In this document: piece by piece, positions 1 to 8,712 of the stretch
Position numbering within the stretch: position 1 is the stretch's first letter
Layout of the letters: each line of letters starts with the position of its first letter
Assembly: GCF_002368335.1 (NCBI RefSeq)
Contig: NZ_AP018288.1
Location: 3,367,044-3,431,043 of the forward strand
From: Nostoc sp. NIES-4103
GTDB lineage: Bacteria > Cyanobacteriota > Cyanobacteriia > Cyanobacteriales > Nostocaceae
DNA: 64,000 bases
Direction of reading: 5' to 3'
Made by a program: the position numbers and the translations under genes
The notes under the pieces: model-generated
What the model was told of the DNA's origin: nothing
Seen by the model: only the letters and a program-made list of their open reading frames with translations
Database searches by the model: none

Positions 1-1
1 C

Positions 2-496
2 AATATGCTCAATCATCCGAACATCAAGGTAATGCTCAACACCGATTACCGGGAAATCCAAAAAGCCATACCTTGCCGCGAGATGGTTTACAGCGGCCCC
101 GTTGACGAATTCTTTGATTATCGTTACGGCAAGCTACCATATCGTTCGCTTGATTTCAAACATGAGACACACAACACCAGTGTGTTTCAACAAGCGCCAG
201 TGATCAACTATCCCAATGAACACCTTTATACGCGTGTTACAGAGTTTAAATACTTAACTGGTCAGGAACACTCTAAAACTAGTATTGTTTACGAGTTTCC
301 ACAAGCTGAAGGAGACCCTTATTATCCTGTACCGCGTCCTGAAAATCAAGAAATTTACAAGAAATATAAAGCGCTGGCAGATGAAACTCCAGGGATCTAT
401 TTTGTAGGAAGATTAGCAACCTACAAATACTACAACATGGATCAATGTGTCGCTCAGGCTCTGTCTGTGTACAAACAAATCGCAGTCAAGGCTTAA
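2..496 (+). CDS. glf: UDP-galactopyranose mutase, C-terminal part (5' end off window)
   Basis: The last 164 codons of a flavoenzyme that interconverts UDP-galactopyranose and UDP-galactofuranose, supplying galactofuranose for surface polysaccharides. The family's C-terminal signature is clear: the GRLATYKYYNMDQ stretch near the end, which contacts FAD, and the VYSGPVDEFFDYRYGKLPYRS segment. The frame is open to the window edge, so the first ATG (position 5) is internal and the N-terminal Rossmann part lies upstream. It sits 5' of two more sugar genes on the same strand (a glycosidase/RmlD fusion and galE). Family assignment is firm; substrate specificity is inferred from family. Confidence 0.93.
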   Translation, partial: NMLNHPNIKVMLNTDYREIQKAIPCREMVYSGPVDEFFDYRYGKLPYRSLDFKHETHNTSVFQQAPVINYPNEHLYTRVTEFKYLTGQEHSKTSIVYEFPQAEGDPYYPVPRPENQEIYKKYKALADETPGIYFVGRLATYKYYNMDQCVAQALSVYKQIAVKA

Positions 497-527
497 ATAA
501 TTCGTAATTAGAGCGGCTCTCTATTTA

Positions 528-637
528 GTAGTGGCGTGACACAGTTAAAATAGTGCATAAATTTCTTCTAATATCTCTGTGTTCTCTGCGTCTCTGTGGT
601 TCGTTAATGCACAAAATTAGTGCGGTCACGCCACTAC
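528..637. repeat. MITE-like inverted-repeat element, family A copy 1
   Basis: A 110-bp element bounded by perfect 13-bp inverted repeats (GTAGTGGCGTGAC at 528-540 and its complement at 625-637). The interior holds the core CTCTGTGTTCTCTGCG plus GGTTCGTTAATGCA. A close relative lies at about 19861-19963. There is no coding capacity, so any movement would depend on a transposase supplied elsewhere. Confidence 0.75.
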
Positions 638-684
638 AAAACTCGAAAAGAACCCATCAAAAATATCAGCTTGAGTTGTAAATT

Positions 685-2901
685 ATGGCTTCAGCTTTCA
701 ACTCGACGCTCAACACTGCTGAATTAAAACATCCTTTAGAAGTGTGGGCTGGTGTAGAGTGTACTGTTAATCGTGTGGGTGAAGAGTATTTTGACCAGTT
801 AGAACGCAATGGTCATGCAACACGCTTGGATGACTTAGACTTATTCGCTGAACTAGGCATACATGCCATTCGCTATCCAGTGCTTTGGGAGCGAATAGCG
901 CCCAACGGTTTAGAGAATGCTGATTGGTCGTGGGCGGATGAACGGCTGGAACGCTTGCGTCAACTGGGCATCCGTCCGATTGTGGGATTAGTGCATCATG
1001 GCAGCGGGCCGCGTGATACCAGCTTGGTAGATCCAGAATTTCCAGAGAAACTAGCGGTGTTTGCTCGTGCGGTTGCCGATCGCTATCCTTGGATAACACA
1101 TTACACCCCCATAAACGAGCCATTAACAACGGCACGATTTAGTGGTACGTACGGTCACTGGTATCCTCACGGTCGGGACGATTTAACTTTCGCCCGTGCT
1201 TTGTTAGGAGAGTGTAGAGCGATCGCGCTTGCAATGCAAGTAATCCGCGAAGTCGTTCCCAACGCTCAACTGGTACAAACCGAGGATTTAGGCAAGATTT
1301 ACAGTACTCCCAAGCTGGCTTATCAAGCAGAATTTGAAAACGAGCGCCGCTGGTTGAGTTTTGATTTATTATGCGGTCGAATCAACTCAACTCATCCTAT
1401 GTGGGGTTACTTACACGACTGTGGAGTTAGTGAGGCTGAACTTGAGATATTTTTGCAAAATAAAAATATTTGTCCACCTGACATCATCGGCATTAACCAT
1501 TACCTAACAAGCGATCGCTTTTTGGATGAAAACCTAGAAAATTATCCAGCTTGGACGCATGGAGGTAATGGGCGGGATAAGTATGCAGATGTGGAGGCGG
1601 TGCGAGTTTGTGCTGAGGGTTTGGCAGGGCCACGGACATTGCTACAACAGACATGGGAACGCTACAAACTGCCGATTGCTGTGACTGAAGTTCACCTCAG
1701 TTGTAGCCGTGAGGAACAGCTACGCTGGCTCAATGAAGTGTGGAATGCAGCACGAGAAATACGAGAGCAAGGTGTAGATGTTCGTGCTGTAACTGCTTGG
1801 TCTCTTCTGGGTAGCTACGATTGGAATAGTTTAGTGACTCGTTCTGCGGGATATTACGAGTCAGGGGTGTATGATTTGCGCTCACCACGTCCCAGACAGA
1901 CAGCGATCGCCAAAATGGTGCGAGACTTAGCCAGTGGGCGTCAACCCAATCACCCGGTACTCGATACCCCAGGATGGTGGCATCGGCAAGAGCGCTTATT
2001 ATACCCAGCTGTCAGTTGTCCCTCGTCTTCCCCTGCTCCTCTGCTTTCCCACTCCCCTGCCTCCTCCCGTCCCCTAGCGATCGTCGGAGCCACAGGAACT
2101 CTAGGCAGGGCTTTTGCTCGGTTGTGTGAAGTACGAGGCATTACATATCGCTTGCTATCACGCAAAGAGATGGACATTGCCAATCCTGCTTCTGTCAACA
2201 AAGTGCTTGCCGAGTTAAAACCTTGGGCAGTTGTGAACGCTGCGGGATATGTGCGGGTGGACGATGCAGAACGCGAACCTGATATTTGTTTGCAGGTGAA
2301 CGCCGAAGGGCCAGCGATTTTAGCTGCTGCTTGCGCTCAGCATGATGTGGCGTTGCTAACTTTCTCATCAGATTTGGTATTTAATGGTGCTGAGTCTAAT
2401 CCTTATGTTGAAACTGACAGCGTTGCACCCCTTAATGTATATGGGTGCAGTAAAGTTTTAGCAGAAAAGCTGGTATTACAGACTTATCCTGCATCCTTGG
2501 TGATTCGCACCAGTGCATTTTTTGGGCCGTGGGATGATTACAACTTTGTCACCATCGCACTACGACAATTAGCTGCTGGAAATACTTTTGTAGCCGCAGA
2601 AGATGCGATCGTCTCACCAACTTATGTACCCGATCTTGTTCATGCCAGCCTTGATTTATTGATTGATGGCGAGAACGGCTTGTGGCATTTGGCTAACAAG
2701 GGTGCTGTAGCTTGGGCTGACTTGGCACGACTAGCGGCGAAAAAAGCTGGCGTGAGTATCAGCAGTCTCATTTCTCTACCTACGCAAGAACTTGGTTTCA
2801 TAGCTCCCCGCCCAGCTTACAGCGTTCTCGGTAGTAATCGAGGTGAATTAATGCCACACCTTGACAGTGCAATTTCTCGCTACCTGGAGGAAAAGAGTTA
2901 G
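685..2901 (+). CDS. Glycoside hydrolase family 1-like / RmlD-type sugar-nucleotide reductase fusion
   Basis: A 738-residue two-domain protein. Residues about 15-430 resemble family 1 glycosidases: the acid/base motif TPINEP is at 141-146 (E145), and a candidate nucleophile lies in TEVH (E335), where classical members have TENG. Residues about 463-738 form an RmlD-like extended SDR (dTDP-4-dehydrorhamnose reductase family) with GATGTLG at 468-474 and a YxxxK motif (YGCSK). The linker (about 441-462) is Ser/Pro-rich and encoded by C/T-rich repeat DNA. Similar fusions occur in cyanobacteria next to polysaccharide genes; the substrate is unknown. Flanking glf and galE support a role in surface-sugar metabolism. 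The altered nucleophile motif means glycosidase activity should not be assumed. Confidence 0.85.
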   Translation: MASAFNSTLNTAELKHPLEVWAGVECTVNRVGEEYFDQLERNGHATRLDDLDLFAELGIHAIRYPVLWERIAPNGLENADWSWADERLERLRQLGIRPIVGLVHHGSGPRDTSLVDPEFPEKLAVFARAVADRYPWITHYTPINEPLTTARFSGTYGHWYPHGRDDLTFARALLGECRAIALAMQVIREVVPNAQLVQTEDLGKIYSTPKLAYQAEFENERRWLSFDLLCGRINSTHPMWGYLHDCGVSEAELEIFLQNKNICPPDIIGINHYLTSDRFLDENLENYPAWTHGGNGRDKYADVEAVRVCAEGLAGPRTLLQQTWERYKLPIAVTEVHLSCSREEQLRWLNEVWNAAREIREQGVDVRAVTAWSLLGSYDWNSLVTRSAGYYESGVYDLRSPRPRQTAIAKMVRDLASGRQPNHPVLDTPGWWHRQERLLYPAVSCPSSSPAPLLSHSPASSRPLAIVGATGTLGRAFARLCEVRGITYRLLSRKEMDIANPASVNKVLAELKPWAVVNAAGYVRVDDAEREPDICLQVNAEGPAILAAACAQHDVALLTFSSDLVFNGAESNPYVETDSVAPLNVYGCSKVLAEKLVLQTYPASLVIRTSAFFGPWDDYNFVTIALRQLAAGNTFVAAEDAIVSPTYVPDLVHASLDLLIDGENGLWHLANKGAVAWADLARLAAKKAGVSISSLISLPTQELGFIAPRPAYSVLGSNRGELMPHLDSAISRYLEEKS

Positions 2902-2978
2902 CAGTCTGGCAACCTAATTTTAATGGGGGCAGGGGGGCAGGGGAGTAAATATACATCCAAGCAATGCCCCATGACCCA

Positions 2979-3161
2979 ATACGGTTCAGTTAAGCATTTC
3001 TCCCTTCTCTCTGTGTCACGGACACTTTCCAAGGGCGGGGGGGAACCCCCGCACGGAAGTGTCCTCCTCTGCGCCTCTGCGGTACCCTTCGGGAAGCCGC
3101 TTCGCGTCTACGTTAAAAAAATTGACTTTGACAAAAAATTTTAGCCTTAACTGAACTGTAT
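2979..3161. repeat. MITE-like element, family B copy 1
   Basis: Terminal inverted repeats ATACGGTTCAGTTAAG (2979-2994) and its near-complement (3146-3161, 15 of 16 matching). The interior has the same CTCTG...CTCTGCG core seen in the other elements, but broken by a nested inverted repeat (CGGACACTT ... AAGTGTCC, about 3019-3064) and a second short palindromic insert (ACCCTTCGGGAAGCCGC, about 3084). A smaller relative in opposite orientation is at 33274-33365. Confidence 0.7.
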
Positions 3162-3165
3162 TGCC

Positions 3166-3213
3166 CCATTCCCCATTCCCAATTCCCAATTCCCAATTCC
3201 CAATTCCCCAATT
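3166..3213. repeat. Heptanucleotide tandem repeat (ATTCCCA)n
   Basis: About six near-perfect 7-bp units directly abut the galE start codon. They are the short tandemly repeated repetitive (STRR) type known from heterocystous cyanobacteria. They fill the ribosome-binding region of galE, and no Shine-Dalgarno sequence is visible there. Confidence 0.8.
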
Positions 3214-4200
3214 ATGTCAACTATTTTAGTAACGGGAGGAGCAGGATATATTGGCTCCCATGCTGTATTAGCCCTGAAAAATGCAGGTTATGAAGTAATT
3301 GTTTTAGATAATCTTTCCAATGGGCATCGAGAACTTGTAGAAGAGGTTTTACAGGTAAAATTGATTGTTGGTGATATGAGCGATCGCGCTCTTCTCGATG
3401 AGATATTTTCAACTCACAATATAACTGCGGTTATGCATTTTGCTGCTGATATTGCTGTGGGTGAATCTGTTACTAATCCAGCTAAATATTACCATAATAA
3501 TGTCGCAGGCACGCTAACGCTTTTAGAAGCAATGCTTGCTGCGTCCATCAAAAAATTTATCTTTTCTTCTACTTGCGCTCTCTATGGTGTACCTAAGTTT
3601 ATTCCACTTACTGAAGAGCATCGGCAAGACCCAATCAGCCCTTATGCTACTAGCAAATGGATGGTAGAGCGGATATTGTCTGATTTTGATACAGCTTATA
3701 ATTTCAAGTCTGTAAGGTTCAGATATTTTAACGCCGCGGGTGCTGATCCCAATGGGTTGCTAGGTGAAGACCACGAACCTGAAACTCATCTCATACCACT
3801 AGTGCTATTAACTGCTCTTGGTAAGCGCGAAACTATTTTTATTTTCGGTACAGATTATCCGACTCCAGACGGTACATGTATCCGGGATTATATTCATGTG
3901 ACTGACTTGGCACAAGCACATATTTTAGGTTTGGAATATCTGTTGAAAGAGGGAGAAAGCGAGGTTTTTAATCTAGGAAATGGCAGCGGTTTTTCAGTTA
4001 GAAATGTCATCGAAACTGCCAAAAAAGTAACAGGAAAACAAGTGAAAATCGAAGAACGCGATCGCCGACCAGGTGACCCTCCTATTTTAGTTGGCAGCAG
4101 CGACAAAGCAATTAAAGTTTTGGGTTGGCATCCACAGTATCCCAACTTGGATGAAATTATTACCCATGCTTGGCAGTGGCATCAACGAAGACATAGGTAA
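3214..4200 (+). CDS. galE: UDP-glucose 4-epimerase
   Basis: Interconverts UDP-glucose and UDP-galactose with bound NAD, giving the UDP-galactose that the upstream mutase would use. The 328 residues have full family length: Rossmann motif GGAGYIGS near the start, catalytic S-S-T and YATSK around 120-150, the RYFNAAGADP stretch, and a typical C-terminus with RPGDPP. The ATG at 3214 starts directly on the Rossmann strand as in other GalE proteins. It is preceded by heptanucleotide repeats instead of a visible Shine-Dalgarno, so translation initiation may be weak or unconventional. Confidence 0.95.
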   Translation: MSTILVTGGAGYIGSHAVLALKNAGYEVIVLDNLSNGHRELVEEVLQVKLIVGDMSDRALLDEIFSTHNITAVMHFAADIAVGESVTNPAKYYHNNVAGTLTLLEAMLAASIKKFIFSSTCALYGVPKFIPLTEEHRQDPISPYATSKWMVERILSDFDTAYNFKSVRFRYFNAAGADPNGLLGEDHEPETHLIPLVLLTALGKRETIFIFGTDYPTPDGTCIRDYIHVTDLAQAHILGLEYLLKEGESEVFNLGNGSGFSVRNVIETAKKVTGKQVKIEERDRRPGDPPILVGSSDKAIKVLGWHPQYPNLDEIITHAWQWHQRRHR

Positions 4201-4769
4201 GTAGGTCGGCGTAAATAATTGTAGTTGGGATTAGGCAGGAGGCAGGAGGCAGGAGGCAGGAGGGAAGAGGGAAGAGGGTTTTAGCCTAGTTCATCTTTCT
4301 TAAGATAGTTTTGTTTTTTACCACCGACTTACTTAATTCTTAATTTTTAATTCGTAATTCAGAAAGTTAATGTGCTGCACACGGGTGTGGCGCAAGGGCT
4401 GAGTGGGTATATTGTGAAAAAGCTCAGTTGCTTATTTCGCTATTTGTCTGGTGGCTAATAGCTATCATTTAGCTGAAATAATTAGCAATTATAAATAAAG
4501 TATTGTATTTTCAAGTTTAAATTATACAGGCAAAAGTGCCTAAAACAACGAAATAAAAATATTTATTTCTCTGTTCACTATTTTTCAAACAATACGGTTT
4601 AATTAAAATTATATCCTACCACCACTCCTTAGAAAGCAGCGAAAAGGCTGTTAATTTTACACTTTTTAAAGGAAGAATGAGTACTATCTCTAAGAAATCA
4701 ACATCACTAACTGAACTGTATTTATTCCTGAGACAGTTTATTTAAATGTAATTAATAAGGAGAATAAAA
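4201..4769. other. Intergenic region with GGCAGGA repeats
   Basis: 569 bp without a gene. Positions 4232-4278 are a purine-rich 7-bp tandem repeat (GGCAGGA units grading into GGGAAGA). A lone family-B-like repeat end (CTAACTGAACTGTAT) sits at about 4709-4724. The rest is AT-rich, and no promoter could be assigned. Confidence 0.6.
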
Positions 4770-4976
4770 ATGCAATTTCAAATAGAATGCAATACAGAAA
4801 AAAGTAGCCAAGTATGTTTAATTTGCCACCAAACTTTTCAGATGCTTACAGCGAGATTAATTGTATGCAATGACCAAGGCGACGGCTATGGCGATATTTG
4901 TCCTCAATGTACAGCCAGAGGTGGTAATTGGGTTCAAGGTCAACTCCAAAAATTCAACTATAAGCTACTATCTTAA
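4770..4976 (+). CDS. Small zinc-ribbon-like hypothetical protein
   Basis: 68 residues with CxxC at 16-19 and CPQC at 44-47 plus C33, a spacing typical of a small zinc ribbon. The gap between the pairs is Gly/Asp-rich. A strong Shine-Dalgarno (AAGGAGA, 4757-4763) with 6 bp spacing supports the start. No signal peptide or membrane segment. It resembles short conserved hypothetical proteins of cyanobacteria; function unknown, and nucleic-acid or protein binding is only a guess from the fold. It stands alone, with the nearest gene 320 bp downstream. Confidence 0.7.
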   Translation: MQFQIECNTEKSSQVCLICHQTFQMLTARLIVCNDQGDGYGDICPQCTARGGNWVQGQLQKFNYKLLS

Positions 4977-5297
4977 AGACCTGGAAACCCACAAGTAGAG
5001 CAAGTGACGTCTAAGACTGGCACTACCTCACCCTATTACCTCGCCTCATAGATACATGATTAGGGGCGTACAAATGTACGCCCCAAAGAGCCGATTCATG
5101 TGTTGCAAATATTTTTGGAAATGGTATTACTACGTAGTTGCCTTTGCCTTGTACCAAGTGGCGTGCGACTTCTAGTCACCAAGGCAAGCAATAAATTAGA
5201 CTTTCGAGATTATTAAAGTATTATAAATTACTTAATTAAAATCAGGCTTAAGCTGTATTCTCTTACTGAGAAAATTAACCTGTTAATAATTTTACTT
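4977..5297. other. Intergenic region with perfect palindrome
   Basis: 321 bp. Holds a perfect 9-bp stem with a 4-base loop (GGGGCGTAC / GTACGCCCC, 5063-5084). It could act as a terminator for the zinc-ribbon gene, but no T-tract follows, so a dispersed palindrome is equally likely. No other feature seen. Confidence 0.5.
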
Positions 5298-6698
5298 ATG
5301 CATTTTGGGCAACTGAGGAGTAATGCAAGTATAGATAAATTTCTGGAAATAACGGAACAATATCTGTTATTTCGGCAACTTACCCCCATTGAGCAATTAA
5401 TCCTGCGTTCTTCCTTACTGGGACATGAATATAGCGAAATGGCGCGGAACTATACTTACAGTGTCCCTTATCTGAAACAAAAAGCTTCTCAGTTATGGGA
5501 GAATCTGTCTCAGGCATCAGGAAAGAGGGTTACCAAAAAAAATTTGCCATCACTTGTGAATATGTACATGCACAACAGCGATCACAAGTTACAAAGTTCC
5601 GTAAATACAAAAATAATCACAAAATTACAAAATAATTATCCTACCTGTACACAAACTCAGATCAAATATCCCGGCGGCCCCATACCACTAGACTCTCTTC
5701 TTTACATCAATCGTTCCCCAATAGAAGAAATTACTTGCGCGGAAATTACCCAGCCTCAATGCCTTCTGAGAATTAAGGGTTCCAAGCAAATGGGTAAAAC
5801 TTCTCTGCTTAGCCGAATCATGGCTCACGCTAAAGCTGTAGGATATCAAACCGTTTACTTGGACTTTCAAGAAGCAGATGAAGCGGTTTTTGCCTCCTTG
5901 GATAAATTTTTGTATTGGTTCTGTCTCAATATTACTAAACAATTGAACCTCAATCCCAAGTTAGATGATTATTGGGATGAGCATATAGGTTGCAAGGTCA
6001 GCTGTAAAATTTATTTTGAGGCTTATCTATTCAAATGCATACATTCTCCCATAGTATTAGGTTTGCATGAACTGAATAGAGTTTTTCAGCATCCTAATAT
6101 TGCTCAAGACTTTCTACCGATGCTGCGATTTTGGCATGAGTTGGCCCAACAGGTAGAAACTTGGCAAAAGCTCAAGCTTGTGCTGGTTTACTCTACAGAA
6201 ATATATGTACCTCTAAATATCAATCAATCACCCTTCAATGTTGGGCTATTAATGAGGCTGCCAGATTTTACTAGTGAGCAGGTTCAGGAGTTAGCAGTAA
6301 AATGCGGACTTGATTGCATAGATCGCCCCCAAACTGAGCTACTAATGTCAATGGTGGGGGGACATCCCTATTTGGTGAACCTTGCTTTTTATTATCTAAG
6401 TGCTAAAGGAATGACTTTGGAGGAATTATTATTAACAGCTCCTACATCAACTGGAATTTATGCTAACCATCTACAGAGTCTTTTAGTAATACTGCAAACT
6501 CAAACCCGATTAGCGTTGGCGATACAGCAAGTTTTAAATACTAATAAAAGTGTGCGATTAGAAGCTATCACTGCTTATCAGTTAGAAAGTATGGGGCTGA
6601 TTAAACTAGATGGAAATTTAGCTCAAATCAGGTGTAAATTATATGATTTATATTTTACTTTACACTTAGAAGACTTACACAACTGGCATACTAAATAA
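5298..6698 (+). CDS. AAA-like ATPase-domain protein with N-terminal helix-turn-helix-like region
   Basis: 466 residues. Residues 1-90 look like the vMAP-type helix-turn-helix found at the N-terminus of many cyanobacterial signalling proteins. An AAA-like (AAA_35) domain follows, with P-loop GSKQMGKTS at 161-169. The expected Walker B acidic pair is degenerate (IVLGLHELNRVF, 252-263, where relatives have a D-E pair), so hydrolysis may be weak. The family is linked to conflict and signalling proteins with diverse effectors, but no effector domain is attached here. A second AAA_35 gene lies 650 bp downstream. Function unknown. Confidence 0.75.
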   Translation: MHFGQLRSNASIDKFLEITEQYLLFRQLTPIEQLILRSSLLGHEYSEMARNYTYSVPYLKQKASQLWENLSQASGKRVTKKNLPSLVNMYMHNSDHKLQSSVNTKIITKLQNNYPTCTQTQIKYPGGPIPLDSLLYINRSPIEEITCAEITQPQCLLRIKGSKQMGKTSLLSRIMAHAKAVGYQTVYLDFQEADEAVFASLDKFLYWFCLNITKQLNLNPKLDDYWDEHIGCKVSCKIYFEAYLFKCIHSPIVLGLHELNRVFQHPNIAQDFLPMLRFWHELAQQVETWQKLKLVLVYSTEIYVPLNINQSPFNVGLLMRLPDFTSEQVQELAVKCGLDCIDRPQTELLMSMVGGHPYLVNLAFYYLSAKGMTLEELLLTAPTSTGIYANHLQSLLVILQTQTRLALAIQQVLNTNKSVRLEAITAYQLESMGLIKLDGNLAQIRCKLYDLYFTLHLEDLHNWHTK

Positions 6699-6746
6699 AG
6701 GTTAAAGCTGTCAACAGTTCATAGCAAATCATCATTTTACTCTCTT

Positions 6747-6861
6747 AGGATTTACGCACTTGCAATGAAAAACTAAGCTTTTGGGATTACTTCGCTAAGA
6801 AAGCGGGAACGCAAAAGAGCGATCGCTGCGGACGTAAAATCGTAGTCCGTGCGTAAGTCCT
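6747..6861. repeat. MITE-like element, family E
   Basis: 115 bp with 13-bp terminal inverted repeats AGGATTTACGCAC and GTGCGTAAGTCCT (12 of 13 complementary). The end AGGACTTACGCA is a recurrent transposon terminus in Nostoc-type genomes. The interior contains a HIP1 octamer and has no coding capacity. Confidence 0.65.
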
Positions 6862-7020
6862 GTTCCTTTTCCTTGAAACAGAGGGGTTGGTTAGCCAGCT
6901 AGTGAAATTCCAATATTGTATCCTTGTTTTAATTTGTGATAATTTTTCTAGCTGACTACTAGGTTGATTGTCAATAAATATACTTAGTAAATATTCTTTA
7001 ATAATTGTCTTAAAAGTTAT

Positions 7021-7120
7021 AACTATCTGCTTAACTGTCTTAACTGTCTTAACTGTCTTAACTGTCTTTAATTTTTGAGTTAATTATCTGCTTAACTGTC
7101 TTAACTGTCTTATCTGTCTT
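7021..7120. repeat. 9-bp tandem repeat TTAACTGTC, two blocks
   Basis: The first block has four consecutive TTAACTGTC units; the second has two plus degenerate copies. Each block is preceded by the same leader (TATCTGC), so the array itself looks duplicated. The period of 9 differs from the 7-bp repeats elsewhere in the window. Confidence 0.75.
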
Positions 7121-7346
7121 ATCATTTCTTAATGAATTATTTAACTTGTACTGAAGTACTTTAGTCAACGTATTGCTTTTTTTTTATAACTATGAAAAGT
7201 TATAGGAATAGATAAATCTCTGAAAACTCATTTTTCAGTCTGAAAATTAAGTAATAATTTCAACAGTTTTTTCAAATGTCCTATCTTTTCTTAGCTTGCT
7301 AATATTTGTTCTTGAGTTTTCATTTTTCATTAATCAATAAAACACA

Positions 7347-8513
7347 ATGCAATACCAAGTGGGTGGTAGTCTAAGTTTTGAAGCAGCCAGTTATGTTGAG
7401 CGGCAAGCAGACAGAAAACTTTACAAAGCATTAAAGCAAGGTGAATTTTGTTATATTTTAAATTCACGGCAAATAGGTAAATCCTCGTTATTAATTAGGA
7501 TTCGACATCGCTTAGAACAAGAAGGATTTAAATGCGTTACCCTAGATATGACCAATATCGGCAGTAAAAACATTACTCCTCAGCAATGGTATAGAAGTAT
7601 TATCGCTGATTTATGTTTAGGGTTTGGTCTAATAGAGAAAATCAATTTAAAAGCTTGGTGGCAACAATGGGAAAATTGTTCTTTAACTTTTATATTGAAT
7701 TTGTTTATTGAACAACTACTCTATGTTCACTTTCCTAGAGAGCGACTGGTGATATTTATAGATGAAATTGATAATTTACTGAATTTGAATTTTCCAACTG
7801 ATGACTTTTTTGGACTGATTCGTTTTTGTTATAACCAAAGAGCAATTAATCCAGAATACCAGCGCCTTACCTTTGCTGTATTTGGCGTAGCTATACCATC
7901 CGATTTAATTCTAAACAGGAATATAAGTCCTTTTAATATCGGTCAATCTATAGAAATTAACGATTTTGAACAGCAAGAATCCCTACTTCTCACTCAAGGA
8001 TTAAAAGTAACAGATACTCAAGCTCAGGCAATTTTAAAAGAAATTTTATTTTGGACTAGTGGACAACCATTTTTAACACAAAAAATATGTGATTTGGTTG
8101 CCAGTTTTGTTCAAAACACTACAAAGCACCTGCCAGATAGCTCATTAATAGCAGATGCTAATTTTGTCAGCAACTTGATCAAAAAGTATATAATTGAAAA
8201 TTGGGAATTCCAAGATGAACCGCAACATTTGCGAAGCATATGCGAACGCATAGAACATAGTGGACAACACAAGGATAAAATCCTGAATATTTACCAGCAA
8301 ATATTACAAGGTTTACCAGTTAAATCTGATGATAGTAGAGAACAAAAGGAACTGCTACTGATCGGTATAGTGGTCATACAAAAAGGGTTACTCAAAGTAA
8401 AAAACCAAATTTATGCAGAAATATTTAATCTGAATTGGGTAGAAGAACAAAGGACAAAAAATTCCAGAGTATCCACTTTGCGAAGATATATAAGTTCTGG
8501 TGGAAGAATATAA
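7347..8513 (+). CDS. AAA-like (AAA_35) ATPase-domain protein
   Basis: 388 residues made almost entirely of an AAA-like domain. The P-loop variant NSRQIGKSS is at 39-47 and an intact Walker B (LVIFIDEIDN) at 134-143. In cyanobacteria this domain is often fused to WD40, TPR or signalling modules; here it stands alone. Unlike the neighbouring 5298-6698 gene, its Walker B acidic residues are kept, so this one is the likelier active ATPase. No Shine-Dalgarno upstream, and no signal peptide or membrane span. Role unknown. Confidence 0.75.
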   Translation: MQYQVGGSLSFEAASYVERQADRKLYKALKQGEFCYILNSRQIGKSSLLIRIRHRLEQEGFKCVTLDMTNIGSKNITPQQWYRSIIADLCLGFGLIEKINLKAWWQQWENCSLTFILNLFIEQLLYVHFPRERLVIFIDEIDNLLNLNFPTDDFFGLIRFCYNQRAINPEYQRLTFAVFGVAIPSDLILNRNISPFNIGQSIEINDFEQQESLLLTQGLKVTDTQAQAILKEILFWTSGQPFLTQKICDLVASFVQNTTKHLPDSSLIADANFVSNLIKKYIIENWEFQDEPQHLRSICERIEHSGQHKDKILNIYQQILQGLPVKSDDSREQKELLLIGIVVIQKGLLKVKNQIYAEIFNLNWVEEQRTKNSRVSTLRRYISSGGRI

Positions 8514-8712
8514 GCATAAATAAAAAGTGTGTATCAGCAACTATGAACCAGGATAAACAAGATTAGTAAAAAAGGATGCTTACAGTTCATTTGATGTTAC
8601 AAGTCATGGTTTTTTTTAATTAAAATAAAAAATATGTGCAACCTGTAAATAACTTGACAGCAGCACTTAAGTTTGTAAGTATCAATATAGTTTATATAAT
8701 AACATCCCTACT

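Larger units (their letters stand above)
6699..7346. other. Intergenic region with MITE-like element and 9-bp tandem repeats
   Basis: 648 bp. It contains an inverted-repeat element at 6747-6861 and two blocks of a 9-bp repeat (TTAACTGTC) at about 7021-7120, listed separately. The remaining 200 bp up to the next gene are AT-rich, without a visible Shine-Dalgarno. Confidence 0.6.

Noticed and set aside
767..1135. 122-residue minus-strand ORF
   Set aside because: Antisense to the conserved GH1 domain, with no homology-like pattern and no ribosome-binding site.
2923..3144. 73-residue plus-strand ORF
   Set aside because: It lies almost wholly within a MITE-like element and low-complexity DNA.
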